Source: Pseudomonas putida (GTDB taxonomy: Bacteria > Pseudomonadota > Gammaproteobacteria > Pseudomonadales > Pseudomonadaceae). From it: 64,000 bases of DNA. The DNA is taken from NCBI RefSeq assembly GCF_004357765.1, contig NZ_SMTE01000016.1, positions 53,822 to 117,821 of the forward strand, in the 5' to 3' direction. This document shows positions 18,010 through 25,649 of the stretch, one piece after another; within the stretch, counting starts at the first letter, position 1; each line of letters opens with the position of its first letter. Position numbers and translations under genes: made by a program. Under the pieces are notes generated by a model. The model had not been told where the DNA came from and ran no database searches. It saw only the letters and a program-made list of their open reading frames with translations.

Positions 18010-18043
18010 TCGTTTAGCTAAGAATAAATCTGTCCCCATTCTC
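18010..18043 (+). repeat. Half of the dispersed GGGACAGATTTATTT-type repeat (inverse of 16346 copy)
   Basis: The sequence GTTTAGCTAAGAATAAATCT followed by GTCCCCATTCTC closely matches the right arm of the 41053-41112 element. It is the opposite orientation of the copy at 16346-16372. It starts 17 bp after the EAL stop codon, beside a small TAAACG-tatt-CGTTTA dyad. Confidence 0.55.
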
Positions 18044-18064
18044 TGTGTGCGTGATCTTTGCCGG

Positions 18065-18589
18065 TCAGCGCCAGGGGGCGATCTCATTCGCAAGAAACGT
18101 TTCGGTATCCCGATTGGACCGCAGGCATACCACGCGACAACTAGGCGGCGCCGTTGCCACGAGCCGTTTCATTGCCTCTCGAGAGGAGGATTTCGTCCGC
18201 CACATGAATCTGAAGAACGCCGGCAGGTTGGCCAGCATTTCCGGGCAGTCGTCCGGCAAGTCTGGCCGAGAACGACCGCGGTTCAGCATCGTTCTGAGGA
18301 ACACTCGCCAGAATCGAAGTGGCGCTGAACGATCGATCCAGATCAACAGGTCAGCGCGCGCCAGCCGGTTATCCCACGTGGCCGAGTGCCCGCCTTCGAA
18401 GATCCAGCACTCCTGGGCCTCGACCTCATGGCAGAGGCGGGTTTTCTCCTCACGGCTGCGTTCGACCCATCCTGGCTGCCAGTGAATCGTGTCGATATGC
18501 ATGACCGGCAAACCCGTGCGCTCGCCTAGCTTGCGCGCCAGGGTGCTCTTCCCAGACCCCGGCTGACCAATGATCATCACCCTTTGCAT
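18065..18589 (-). CDS. P-loop AAA-type kinase-like protein (FlaR/DNA topology-modulation type)
   Basis: This 174-residue protein starts with a Walker A motif RVMIIGQPGSGKSTLARKL at residues 3-21. HIDTIHWQPGW follows near 33, then a Walker-B-like EAQECWIFEGGHS near 58 and an Arg-rich lid. This is the pattern of the adenylate-kinase-related topology-modulation family, whose substrates are poorly known. I chose ATG 18589 with GGA 7 nt upstream; the frame is open to 18643. It converges with the EAL gene across the repeat at 18010-18043. Confidence 0.82.
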   Translation of the reverse strand: MQRVMIIGQPGSGKSTLARKLGERTGLPVMHIDTIHWQPGWVERSREEKTRLCHEVEAQECWIFEGGHSATWDNRLARADLLIWIDRSAPLRFWRVFLRTMLNRGRSRPDLPDDCPEMLANLPAFFRFMWRTKSSSREAMKRLVATAPPSCRVVCLRSNRDTETFLANEIAPWR

Positions 18590-18643
18590 TGAAGTTCCGT
18601 TTCGACAAGCCTGCTGATTTTCGGGGGCGCGATTGTAAGGCAA

Positions 18644-18757
18644 TGGCTGGCTCGGTCAACTGCCGTCAGGCATCCGGTCTGCACTTTGATTCCTGTGCCA
18701 CGGCTGGCGCTGGATGGAATGCTCGTGGAGATCGAGGCGATGGCTGCTGGCAGCTAA
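18644..18757 (+). pseudogene. Remnant of a RidA-family protein C-terminus
   Basis: The frame ending at TAA 18755-18757 reads ...PVPRLALDGMLVEIEAMAAGS. This strongly resembles the last strand and C-terminus of RidA/YjgF-family enamine deaminases (...ALPGMLVEIEAIA). Nothing upstream encodes the rest of the domain, because the region runs straight into the start of the P-loop gene on the other strand. It is therefore a truncated remnant. The call rests on a short match. Confidence 0.35.
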
Positions 18758-18813
18758 CCGGTAACCTGCTGCTGTGCCGACCAGTGCTGTACTCACAGCC
18801 CTGGTTTTTGCCT

Positions 18814-20040
18814 TCATGGGCATTTTCGCCCCGGTGTTGCCTCGCTTTCCGGCAGTGGGGGAAAACGGCGGGGGAAAGGGGGACAGACTAATATCAGGTC
18901 GAGCAGCAGAGCCAGAATCAATGCACCTGCAGCGACGCTAAACAGCACGCCATGATGGCCGTTGCTGCTTGCGAATAGCGCTGAGTAACCATATCCCGCA
19001 ATGGCTTGGAAGCTTGCGAAAGCAACTGTAGCGCGGCTCCAAGTCGCGTTTTGCTGGGTATACCCCTCTACCAGATCGTGCACTCGAGCAAGGACCAGAG
19101 GAACGATCCCTGGTGGGAATGAACCTATGAGCAATGCTGCTGCTCCTAGCAGGCGCAGATCATGGGTCTCAATCAGTACACCTACGGCGATAAGTTGGGC
19201 AATCAGGACGATCCGAATGCCTGTCCGAGCGCCCAAATGATCCGCCAACAGCCCATAAAGCACGGGACCTGCAATGGCACCGATACCGTACAGGCCCCAC
19301 ATCAAAGCTCCTGCATGGGTTCCTGCACCAAGACCGCGGCTAACGTAGTCCACCAAGAACATCATGGGTGCAACCAGCGCAGTCGCCATCAAAGCGTACT
19401 GTCCAAACAAAACCGTTACGGCGGATGAAGTGGCAGCTTTAGGTGTGGTCGGTGTCGCTTGATGGTGAGGATGATCGGCCGGCCACCCCGCCCAGCTGCT
19501 AACAGTGAGCGCGAAGGAGAGGGCCGCTAAGCCAAGCCAGGTTTGCTGAAGCCCTTTGGCCAACAGCCAAGGAACCAGGCTTGCGGCTCCTGCGATTCCC
19601 AATCCGATACCAAGGAAAATCGCACCACTTGCAAGGCCCCTTCGGTTGGCAGCTACATGGGGCAGGATAGCAGTTGCTGCCAGCACCATGATCACGCCAC
19701 CGGCGATGCCCGAAAGCAGACGCCAGAAGAAGAACCAACCCACCGACAGCGGCCAGGCGCAGCCAAGGAATGCCAAGCTGACCATGACCATCATGACACG
19801 CAGCACGGTTGCGCTTGACCATCTGGCGGCCATTGGCCGACCAATCAAAGCTCCAATCAGGTAGCCAGCTAGGTTTGCAGCGCCAAGGAAAACGACTGCA
19901 GAGCTGGCAAACCAATGGGCTTCAATAAGTGCCGGGATGAGTGGTGTATAAGCGAATCGCGCCAATCCGATGCCGACCAGGCTGGCACAGAGACCAGCCC
20001 AAATCGGAAGCCAGGGGGCACGTTGTTTGGATGTAGTCAT
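18814..20040 (-). CDS. YbfB/YjiJ-type MFS transporter
   Basis: This 408-residue, 12-helix protein has the YbfB/YjiJ-family start (GLCASLVGIGLARFAYTPLI near residue 16) and the helix RLLSGIAGGVIMVLAATAIL near 106. Substrate is unknown; relatives are mostly uncharacterised. The last ~26 residues (CPPFPRRFPPLPESEATPGR and on) are not membrane-like and are read from a GGGGGACAGACTAATAT repeat at 18870-18894, so the 3' end appears to have been replaced. It is followed downstream by the RidA remnant. Confidence 0.85.
   Translation of the reverse strand: MTTSKQRAPWLPIWAGLCASLVGIGLARFAYTPLIPALIEAHWFASSAVVFLGAANLAGYLIGALIGRPMAARWSSATVLRVMMVMVSLAFLGCAWPLSVGWFFFWRLLSGIAGGVIMVLAATAILPHVAANRRGLASGAIFLGIGLGIAGAASLVPWLLAKGLQQTWLGLAALSFALTVSSWAGWPADHPHHQATPTTPKAATSSAVTVLFGQYALMATALVAPMMFLVDYVSRGLGAGTHAGALMWGLYGIGAIAGPVLYGLLADHLGARTGIRIVLIAQLIAVGVLIETHDLRLLGAAALLIGSFPPGIVPLVLARVHDLVEGYTQQNATWSRATVAFASFQAIAGYGYSALFASSNGHHGVLFSVAAGALILALLLDLILVCPPFPRRFPPLPESEATPGRKCP
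18870..18894 (-). repeat. GGGGACAG-type repeat fused into the 3' end of the MFS gene
   Basis: The plus-strand sequence GGGGAAAGGGGGACAGACTA resembles the start of the 41053-41112 and 57182-57242 elements. It lies inside the final codons of the MFS gene at 18814-20040 and so supplies the altered C-terminus. Confidence 0.4.
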
Positions 20041-20073
20041 GACTTCCCCCTGCGCTGTTCGCGGCGTGAAAGG

Positions 20074-20505
20074 TTAGACGCGATTGAGTTGGGCTTTCGC
20101 AGCCCGAGCTTTGATGTTGGCCACCAGCGCATCGAGGCTCAGCGCACCGCCGCCAAAAGCTGCGATCTGCAACAAGCCGCCGGCAATGGAAATGTTCTTA
20201 AAGAAGTTAATGAATTGGCCTTGATCAGCCAGGTTGTTATGGAAAGCGAACGCTGCCATTACCGTGAATAGAGCCATGCCCACAGCGACAATGCGCGTTT
20301 GAAAACCAATGATCAACAGTGTGGCGAGACCAAGTTCCACACCAAGTGCGGCCAAGTAGCTCAGCAATGGGAAAGGCAAACCACTTGATTCGATGTAAGC
20401 AATTGTTCCCTCTGGTGAGGCCAGCTTGCTGAAGCCGCTAAGCAAGAAAAGAACAGCCAACAATACGCGGCCGGCTACTGCAGTGGTATATTTCAGAGGG
20501 TTCAT
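20074..20505 (-). CDS. DoxX-family membrane protein
   Basis: This 143-residue, four-helix protein has the DoxX features GRVLLAVLFLLSGFSKLASP near residue 12, GLPFPLLSYLAALGVELGLA near 41 and FHNNLADQGQFINFFKNISI near 87. DoxX/YphA proteins are inner-membrane proteins linked to thiol and quinone redox stress. It lies 33 bp upstream of the YbfB-type MFS gene, in the same direction, and may form an operon with it. A 20-bp box in its promoter matches one upstream of the YcaC-like gene at 34 kb. Confidence 0.87.
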   Translation of the reverse strand: MNPLKYTTAVAGRVLLAVLFLLSGFSKLASPEGTIAYIESSGLPFPLLSYLAALGVELGLATLLIIGFQTRIVAVGMALFTVMAAFAFHNNLADQGQFINFFKNISIAGGLLQIAAFGGGALSLDALVANIKARAAKAQLNRV

Positions 20506-20603
20506 TTTATTGCTCCTAATTTAAAGTCTGCCGAAGTGGCTTGCGATGGAGAAATCATAAGTGCAGAGCAACTTGGCAACAATATGAGCACTTTCGATTT
20601 TAC

Positions 20604-20623
20604 TGTTCCAAAATTAGGGACAA
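20604..20623. promoter_or_regulatory. Inverted-repeat operator TGTTCC-N7-GGGACAA upstream of doxX-like gene
   Basis: TGTTCCAAAATTAGGGACAA has the same 20-bp frame as 34829-34848 (TGTTCCCTTTTTAGGGACAA). A related site with one extra base lies at 31826-31846. Reading on the minus strand gives TTGTCCC...GGAACA, an inverted repeat suited to a LysR-type regulator. Its position about 100 bp upstream of the DoxX start fits a control site. Confidence 0.5.
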
Positions 20624-20673
20624 TTGGCCCCGTACAGAACTGGCTGGGGCATCCAGCCAGTCTGTCGATCTAG

Positions 20674-21786
20674 TTACGCGTGTACGGGGTAGTCGATGTA
20701 GCCGCGTTCGTCGCCACCGAAGAAGGTGGTTGGATCAGGGGTATTGAGTTCCAAACCGTCTCGAATCCGGCGTGGTAGATCCGGGTTGGCCAAGAACGGT
20801 CGACCGAAGGCCACAACGTCCGCGCGTCCTTCTCGAATCGCTTTCTCCGCAGAGGCCGCGTCATAACCGCCTGCGATGATCAACACACCGTTCCAGGCGT
20901 CACGCAGCTTCAAGATGATTTCATCCCAGCGCGGGTCGAAGTTTTCGTCCTTCACCGTGCCGACGACGGCAGGCTCTACGAGGTGCAGATACGCCAGTCC
21001 ATAGCGGTTCAACGACTCCACGATGTAGGTGAAGGTCTCGATGGGGGTGTCGTCTCCCATGCCCATGAAACGTCCCATCGGGGTGAGACGCACACCGACG
21101 CGTTCTGCACCGATCTCTTGCGCAACGGCCTGAACGACCGCTAGGAGCAGGCGCGCCCGATTCTGATAAGTACCACCGTATGGATCATTGCGCTTGTTGC
21201 TGTTGCTGTTGATGAATTGGTCGAGCAGATAGCCATTGCCTGCATGGATTTCCACGCCGTCCATACCGGCCTCGATGGCATTGAGCGCGGCGATGCGGTA
21301 GTCATCAATGATTGCGGCGATTTCTTCGGTTTCCAGCGCGCGCGGTGCCGGCACATCTCCCCACACCCCGTTACCATGTTCGTCGACAATGAAGGTCTTG
21401 CCAGGCGCTGCGATGGCACTCGGTGCCACAGGCAGAGCGTTATCCAGCTGGAAGCTGGGATGCGAAACGCGGCCAACGTGCCAAAGTTGCATGAAGATGC
21501 GTCCATCGAGTTGGTGAACTTCATCGCTCACACGTTTCCAGGCCTGAATCTGTTCAGGGGTATGAATACCCGGAGTCCACGCGTAACCTTGTCCCTGTTG
21601 AGAGATTTGCGTGGCCTCGGTAATGATTAGAGCCGCGCTTGCCCGCTGGCCATAATATTCCGCAGCCATTGGTGTTGGGACATCCCCAGGTTGACCAGCG
21701 CGAGACCGGGTCAACGGAGCCATCGCAATGCGATGAGGAAGTTCTAACGCGCCAACACGTATGGGATTGAACAGATTGCTGGTCAT
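20674..21786 (-). CDS. Alkene reductase, old yellow enzyme family (NemA-like)
   Basis: This 370-residue FMN TIM-barrel enzyme shows HRIAMAPLTRSRAGQPGDVP near residue 18, the active-site HAGNGYLLDQF near 181 (His/Asn pair), NSNSNKRNDPYGGTYQNR near 193 and the phosphate-binding IIAGGYDAASAEKA and FGRPFLANPDLPRRI near the C-terminus. It should reduce activated C=C bonds, nitro groups or N-ethylmaleimide with NAD(P)H. Its promoter holds TTGCGCAACT-type sequence nearly identical to one in front of the MFS/cytochrome genes at 27.1 kb. Confidence 0.93.
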   Translation of the reverse strand: MTSNLFNPIRVGALELPHRIAMAPLTRSRAGQPGDVPTPMAAEYYGQRASAALIITEATQISQQGQGYAWTPGIHTPEQIQAWKRVSDEVHQLDGRIFMQLWHVGRVSHPSFQLDNALPVAPSAIAAPGKTFIVDEHGNGVWGDVPAPRALETEEIAAIIDDYRIAALNAIEAGMDGVEIHAGNGYLLDQFINSNSNKRNDPYGGTYQNRARLLLAVVQAVAQEIGAERVGVRLTPMGRFMGMGDDTPIETFTYIVESLNRYGLAYLHLVEPAVVGTVKDENFDPRWDEIILKLRDAWNGVLIIAGGYDAASAEKAIREGRADVVAFGRPFLANPDLPRRIRDGLELNTPDPTTFFGGDERGYIDYPVHA

Positions 21787-21910
21787 TACTCAGTTCCTTT
21801 TGAAGTAAATTCAATAAATTCAAGAGGTGAAGCATCGTTGCTTCTGTTTGATGAAGTTAGGTTAATACCCAGACCGAAAATTGTTAATCCGCAAAACCGG
21901 AGCAAGTGCA

Positions 21911-21930
21911 TTGCGCAACTCGCAAAACTT
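21911..21930. promoter_or_regulatory. Shared 20-bp box upstream of the alkene reductase gene
   Basis: TTGCGCAACTCGCAAAACTT matches 27141-27160 (TTGCGCAACTTGCATAACTT) at 18 of 20 positions. The two sites lie upstream of the alkene reductase gene and between the cytochrome c and MFS genes. TTGCGCAA is itself palindromic. The box is a probable regulator binding site. Confidence 0.5.
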
Positions 21931-21942
21931 GGGAACTCTGCC

Positions 21943-22911
21943 CTAAAGCGCAGTACGAGCTTTACCTCTATAAACCCGCAGCACGTCAGCCATGACTGAC
22001 AAGGCGATCTCGGCTGGGGTCCTGGAACCGATATCCAAGCCTATGGGCATGTGCAAACGGCCTACGTCCGTAGACGACAGGCCGCCGATTCGCCGCAACC
22101 TTTCTGCTCGCTTCTCCGAAGTACGTTTAGAACCCATTGCACCGATATAAAAGGCCGGGGTGTGCACAGCTTCCATCAAGGCGAGGTCATCGATTTTCGG
22201 GTCATGGGTGAGCGCAACGACGGCTGTCGCAGCGTGGCAACCTCCATTGGCGATGTACAGCGAGGGCAACAGCGGAATCAGGGGTACCCCTTCGATTGGC
22301 ATTTCGGCCGCTTCCTCCCGCGGATCGCAGGCAATCACTTCGAACCCGAGGGCTTTGGCGAACTGACCACAGGCCTGGGCGACGGGTGACATGCCGGCAA
22401 GTAGCAGACGAAGTGCAGGACCTAGGCTAATTTCCAGACGGCTTCCACGCCGAGCCACGGCGTCGGCTCCGTCAGCGTAACGCCGGGAGCTGAACAGGCC
22501 GCTTTCAAGTTCGATTATCCTCGTCAGCCGGTGCTGCCCACGTATCGCGTCGAGCAACTTGTTCAGGTGAGCCTTCCATTCCGGTGTCGGTCCTCGATGC
22601 TCGACCAACACATCCAAGCTGCCGCCACAGGGAAGTTGCAGGCGGCTACGCTCTTCAGCGGTACGTCCGTAACTGACAACCTGGGCGGGGGCCGCGTGCT
22701 CGCCACGGCCCAGCGCTTGGAGGAATTCTTCTTCGACGCATCCACCCGATAACGAGCCGCAGTGCGCGCCGGACTGTGTGGCCACCAGCATTGCACCAGG
22801 CGATCTCGGCGCCGAACCGAAGGTGGACAGCACGGTGCACAACCACAGGCTTTGCCCTTCGTCAGCCCAGGCCAGTGCTTGCTCGAGTACCCTCACATCA
22901 AGATGCTGCAT
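21943..22911 (-). CDS. XdhC/CoxI-family molybdenum hydroxylase maturation factor
   Basis: This 322-residue protein has the XdhC N-terminal domain (VLSTFGSAPRSPGAMLVATQ near residue 29; GSLSGGCVEEEFLQAL near 52, with the conserved Cys). The C-terminal Rossmann domain contains YIGAMGSKRTSEKRAERLRR near 256. XdhC proteins sulfurate and insert the molybdenum cofactor into xanthine-oxidase-family enzymes. It is the last gene of the oxidase operon, 52 bp behind the Mo subunit, and should serve it. Confidence 0.92.
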   Translation of the reverse strand: MQHLDVRVLEQALAWADEGQSLWLCTVLSTFGSAPRSPGAMLVATQSGAHCGSLSGGCVEEEFLQALGRGEHAAPAQVVSYGRTAEERSRLQLPCGGSLDVLVEHRGPTPEWKAHLNKLLDAIRGQHRLTRIIELESGLFSSRRYADGADAVARRGSRLEISLGPALRLLLAGMSPVAQACGQFAKALGFEVIACDPREEAAEMPIEGVPLIPLLPSLYIANGGCHAATAVVALTHDPKIDDLALMEAVHTPAFYIGAMGSKRTSEKRAERLRRIGGLSSTDVGRLHMPIGLDIGSRTPAEIALSVMADVLRVYRGKARTAL

Positions 22912-22963
22912 CTGCCATTACCTCTTTAAGCACTTGATAGAACGTCGGCGACCTACTCATTGC

Positions 22964-25183
22964 TCAGGCCTTGCGGGTAAGTGGTAACGCAAACCGGCGG
23001 TGGCCGGTGGCATTGGCCACAGCATTACCCAGCGCCGCCGCCATCGGGCCTTGGACGATTTCGGCTGCGCCCAGGAACGGCTGGCCAGGCTGATCGATCA
23101 TGTGTACTTCTACGTGCTTGGGAAGCTGCGGGAACCGCAGGATCGGGTAGCCGCTCCAGTCGTAGCTGCGCACCCCACCGGCGTCGTAACTAACTGCCTC
23201 GTAAAGCGTCCAACTGCTCGACTGGACGATACCGCCTTCGACCTGATTTCGAAGTCCATCGGGGTTGACGATCTGACCCACGTCTACTGCGGTGATCACC
23301 CGCTGGATCTCGATCTCGCCGGTTTGCGGATGCACCTGGATTTCCACAGCCACCGCGCAGTAGCCCATGATGTTTTTGTAGCGAGCGAAGCCCATGCCGA
23401 TGCCGGCTCCCGGAGCCGGTGACCGACGTGGCCAGCCGAATTCGTCCCTGGTCCGTTCGATCACCGCGCGGGCCCTCGGATCGGTTAGGTGGCTGAGGCG
23501 GAACGCGACGGCATCAACACCCGCCTGATCTGCCAGCTCGTCCACGCAGGCCTCGATGGCGAAGACATTGATATGCGCCCCCAGCGAGCGCATCGCCGAG
23601 GTCCGGAACGGCATCTGGGTGATGAAGTTCATGTCGATACTAGCCGCACCGGTTTCGTACAGCGGGATCGCGTTGCGGTCGCCATCCCCCTCGGGCTGGG
23701 CAATCGGAACGGAGGGCATCGAGGTGAACGGGCGAGCGAGCATCCGCGCCGGCACCAGGCGTCCGGCGTTGGTGATGCGCTCGTTGTGCGGGGTGGTCCA
23801 CAACTCGTACTTCCAGTCATTGATCCGCCCGTCACTGCCCAGGCTGGCTTGCAGCTCGGTGAGCATGGCCGAGCTGTAGGGTTCCCAAAGGTTTTCCTGT
23901 TCGCGCATCCATTGAACTCGCACGGGTACACCTGGCATGCGCACGGCGATGAGAGCCGCATCGGCCGCGGCGTCATCGGCGCCGTTGTGTCCGTAGCATC
24001 CCGAGCCTTCGGCGTGGATGCAGCGTACGGCGGCGGGCGGCAGGCCGACCATTTCGGCGATACCGGCACGCAGCGGGAACACTCCCTGGGTGTGGGTCCA
24101 CACCGTTAGCATGCCGTCTTTGAACCAAGCTATCGAACAGGAGGGGCCGATGGAGCCATGCATCAGGTACTGCTTGGTGACCCGCGCTCTATACGTCTTG
24201 CCGCTTGAAGGGGCTGGGGTCCCCTCATGCTTGATGGGATAGCGCTTGGACTGCAACTTGGGCAGCAGTTGGTGAATCACGGCTTGGTCCGGGATCACGT
24301 CGCCACCGGCCCACGTCGCTGCCTCGTAGCCGGCGCGCATGGCTTTGATCGCTTGCCACTCATCTTTCGCTACCACTGCGAGGTAATTGCCGTCCCGGAT
24401 GACCTTGACCACACCTGGTAGGCGTTCGATGGCGGGCATATCAAAGCCGGTGAGCTGGCTGCCAGGGCGCGGCGGTCTGATCACGCGGGCATGGACCATG
24501 CCCGGCAAACGCATGTCTTGGACGAACGCTGCGGCGCCGGTGACCTTTGCAGGAATGTCGAGCCGCTGCACCGCATGGCCGATAAGCTTGAACTGTTCAG
24601 GTGAAAAGTCTGGTGACTTGGCCTGGGCATACTGATGGAGGTCCACCCCAGTCACAGCGTCGGCATAGCTCATGCGTGCCCCAGACGGCGCGGTAATCAT
24701 CGCATCCCCCGTTTTCAGCGATGCGACGTCCAAGCCCCACTGTCGAGCGGCAGACTCCATCAGCATCTGGCGAACCTGTGCAGCCGCGTTGAATAGCGCC
24801 GTGCCGCTGTCGAAAATTGTATGGCTGCCAGCCGTGTAGCCTTCGTTAGGGGTCAGGGCCGTATCCGCCGTTAGGAAGTTAACCGCAGCTGGCGCAACGT
24901 CCAGCCGCTCCGCTGCGATCTGCAGCAGCGCAGTCTTCACCCCGGTGCCCAGCTCTACCTTGCCGGTGTAAACCGTGATGCCATCGGCACCGACCTTAAT
25001 CCAGGCGTCGAGATAGGGGTTGGTGCGCAGGCTACCCGGCAGGCCCGGGGCCAGCACCACGGTACCGAGCGTGTCCACCTCCGTATCGGCGAACGCCTTG
25101 CGGGCTGCCGGCATCAGTGTGAAGGCCATCAGCAGGCTGCTGCCCTGAAGGAAGGCGCGACGTCCGAATTCGCTTTTAGCCAT
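22964..25183 (-). CDS. Molybdopterin-binding large subunit of an aldehyde/heteroaromatic oxidoreductase (IorB-like)
   Basis: This 739-residue protein starts with a twin-arginine signal (MAKSEFGRRAFLQGSSLLMA), so it is folded in the cytoplasm and exported. Molybdenum cofactor segments are visible, including AYEAATWAGGDVIPD near 290 and, near the end, GIGMGFARYKNIMGYCAVAV, QVEGGIVQSSSWTLYEAVSY and FLGAAEIVQGPMAAALGNAV with the catalytic Glu region. It resembles single-chain large subunits such as isoquinoline 1-oxidoreductase IorB. The ATG at 25183 overlaps the 2Fe-2S gene by 8 nt; a frame extension to 25309 lies inside that gene. The substrate is unknown. Confidence 0.92.
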   Translation of the reverse strand: MAKSEFGRRAFLQGSSLLMAFTLMPAARKAFADTEVDTLGTVVLAPGLPGSLRTNPYLDAWIKVGADGITVYTGKVELGTGVKTALLQIAAERLDVAPAAVNFLTADTALTPNEGYTAGSHTIFDSGTALFNAAAQVRQMLMESAARQWGLDVASLKTGDAMITAPSGARMSYADAVTGVDLHQYAQAKSPDFSPEQFKLIGHAVQRLDIPAKVTGAAAFVQDMRLPGMVHARVIRPPRPGSQLTGFDMPAIERLPGVVKVIRDGNYLAVVAKDEWQAIKAMRAGYEAATWAGGDVIPDQAVIHQLLPKLQSKRYPIKHEGTPAPSSGKTYRARVTKQYLMHGSIGPSCSIAWFKDGMLTVWTHTQGVFPLRAGIAEMVGLPPAAVRCIHAEGSGCYGHNGADDAAADAALIAVRMPGVPVRVQWMREQENLWEPYSSAMLTELQASLGSDGRINDWKYELWTTPHNERITNAGRLVPARMLARPFTSMPSVPIAQPEGDGDRNAIPLYETGAASIDMNFITQMPFRTSAMRSLGAHINVFAIEACVDELADQAGVDAVAFRLSHLTDPRARAVIERTRDEFGWPRRSPAPGAGIGMGFARYKNIMGYCAVAVEIQVHPQTGEIEIQRVITAVDVGQIVNPDGLRNQVEGGIVQSSSWTLYEAVSYDAGGVRSYDWSGYPILRFPQLPKHVEVHMIDQPGQPFLGAAEIVQGPMAAALGNAVANATGHRRFALPLTRKA

Positions 25184-25649
25184 GGATACCACCGTTTTCA
25201 ATGACGCGTGTGATGGCTTCGATGATCCGCAGGTGAGTACCGCAGCGGCACAGGTTCGTGGCCATGTGCGCACGCAGCGTGGCCTGGTCGGGCCGGGGGT
25301 TTTTCTCAAGCAACGCTTGGGCCCGCATGATCATCCCGGCGATGCAGTAACCGCACTGGGCAGCCTGGGTATCGATGAACGCCTGCTGCAAGGGGCCGGG
25401 GTGCTCGGCCGTGCCCAAGCTCTCGACCGTGCGCACCTTGCGACCTTCCAGGCCCGCGCAGGGGGTCACGCAGGAAAACACCGGCTTGTCGTCGACGATG
25501 ACAGTGCAGGCGCCGCACTGACCCAGTCCGCAACCGTACTTGGCGCCGTTGAGCTCGAGCTGGTTGCGCAGGGCATAGAGCAACGGCATGTCCGGGTCGA
25601 TATCCAGGCTGTGTACCTGGCCGTTTACATTGAGAGTCACGTTGCTCAT
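25176..25649 (-). CDS. 2Fe-2S subunit of the molybdenum oxidoreductase (IorA-like)
   Basis: This 157-residue protein carries both clusters: the plant-type CGLGQCGACTVIV near residue 41 with a later CVTPC, and the all-helical domain with QCGYCIAGMIMRAQALLEKN near 100 and TNLCRCGTHLRI near 135. It passes electrons from the Mo site to the cytochrome. The ATG at 25649 overlaps the cytochrome stop by 4 nt. No signal peptide is present, so it should be co-exported with the Tat-bearing large subunit. Confidence 0.94.
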   Translation of the reverse strand: MSNVTLNVNGQVHSLDIDPDMPLLYALRNQLELNGAKYGCGLGQCGACTVIVDDKPVFSCVTPCAGLEGRKVRTVESLGTAEHPGPLQQAFIDTQAAQCGYCIAGMIMRAQALLEKNPRPDQATLRAHMATNLCRCGTHLRIIEAITRVIENGGIHG

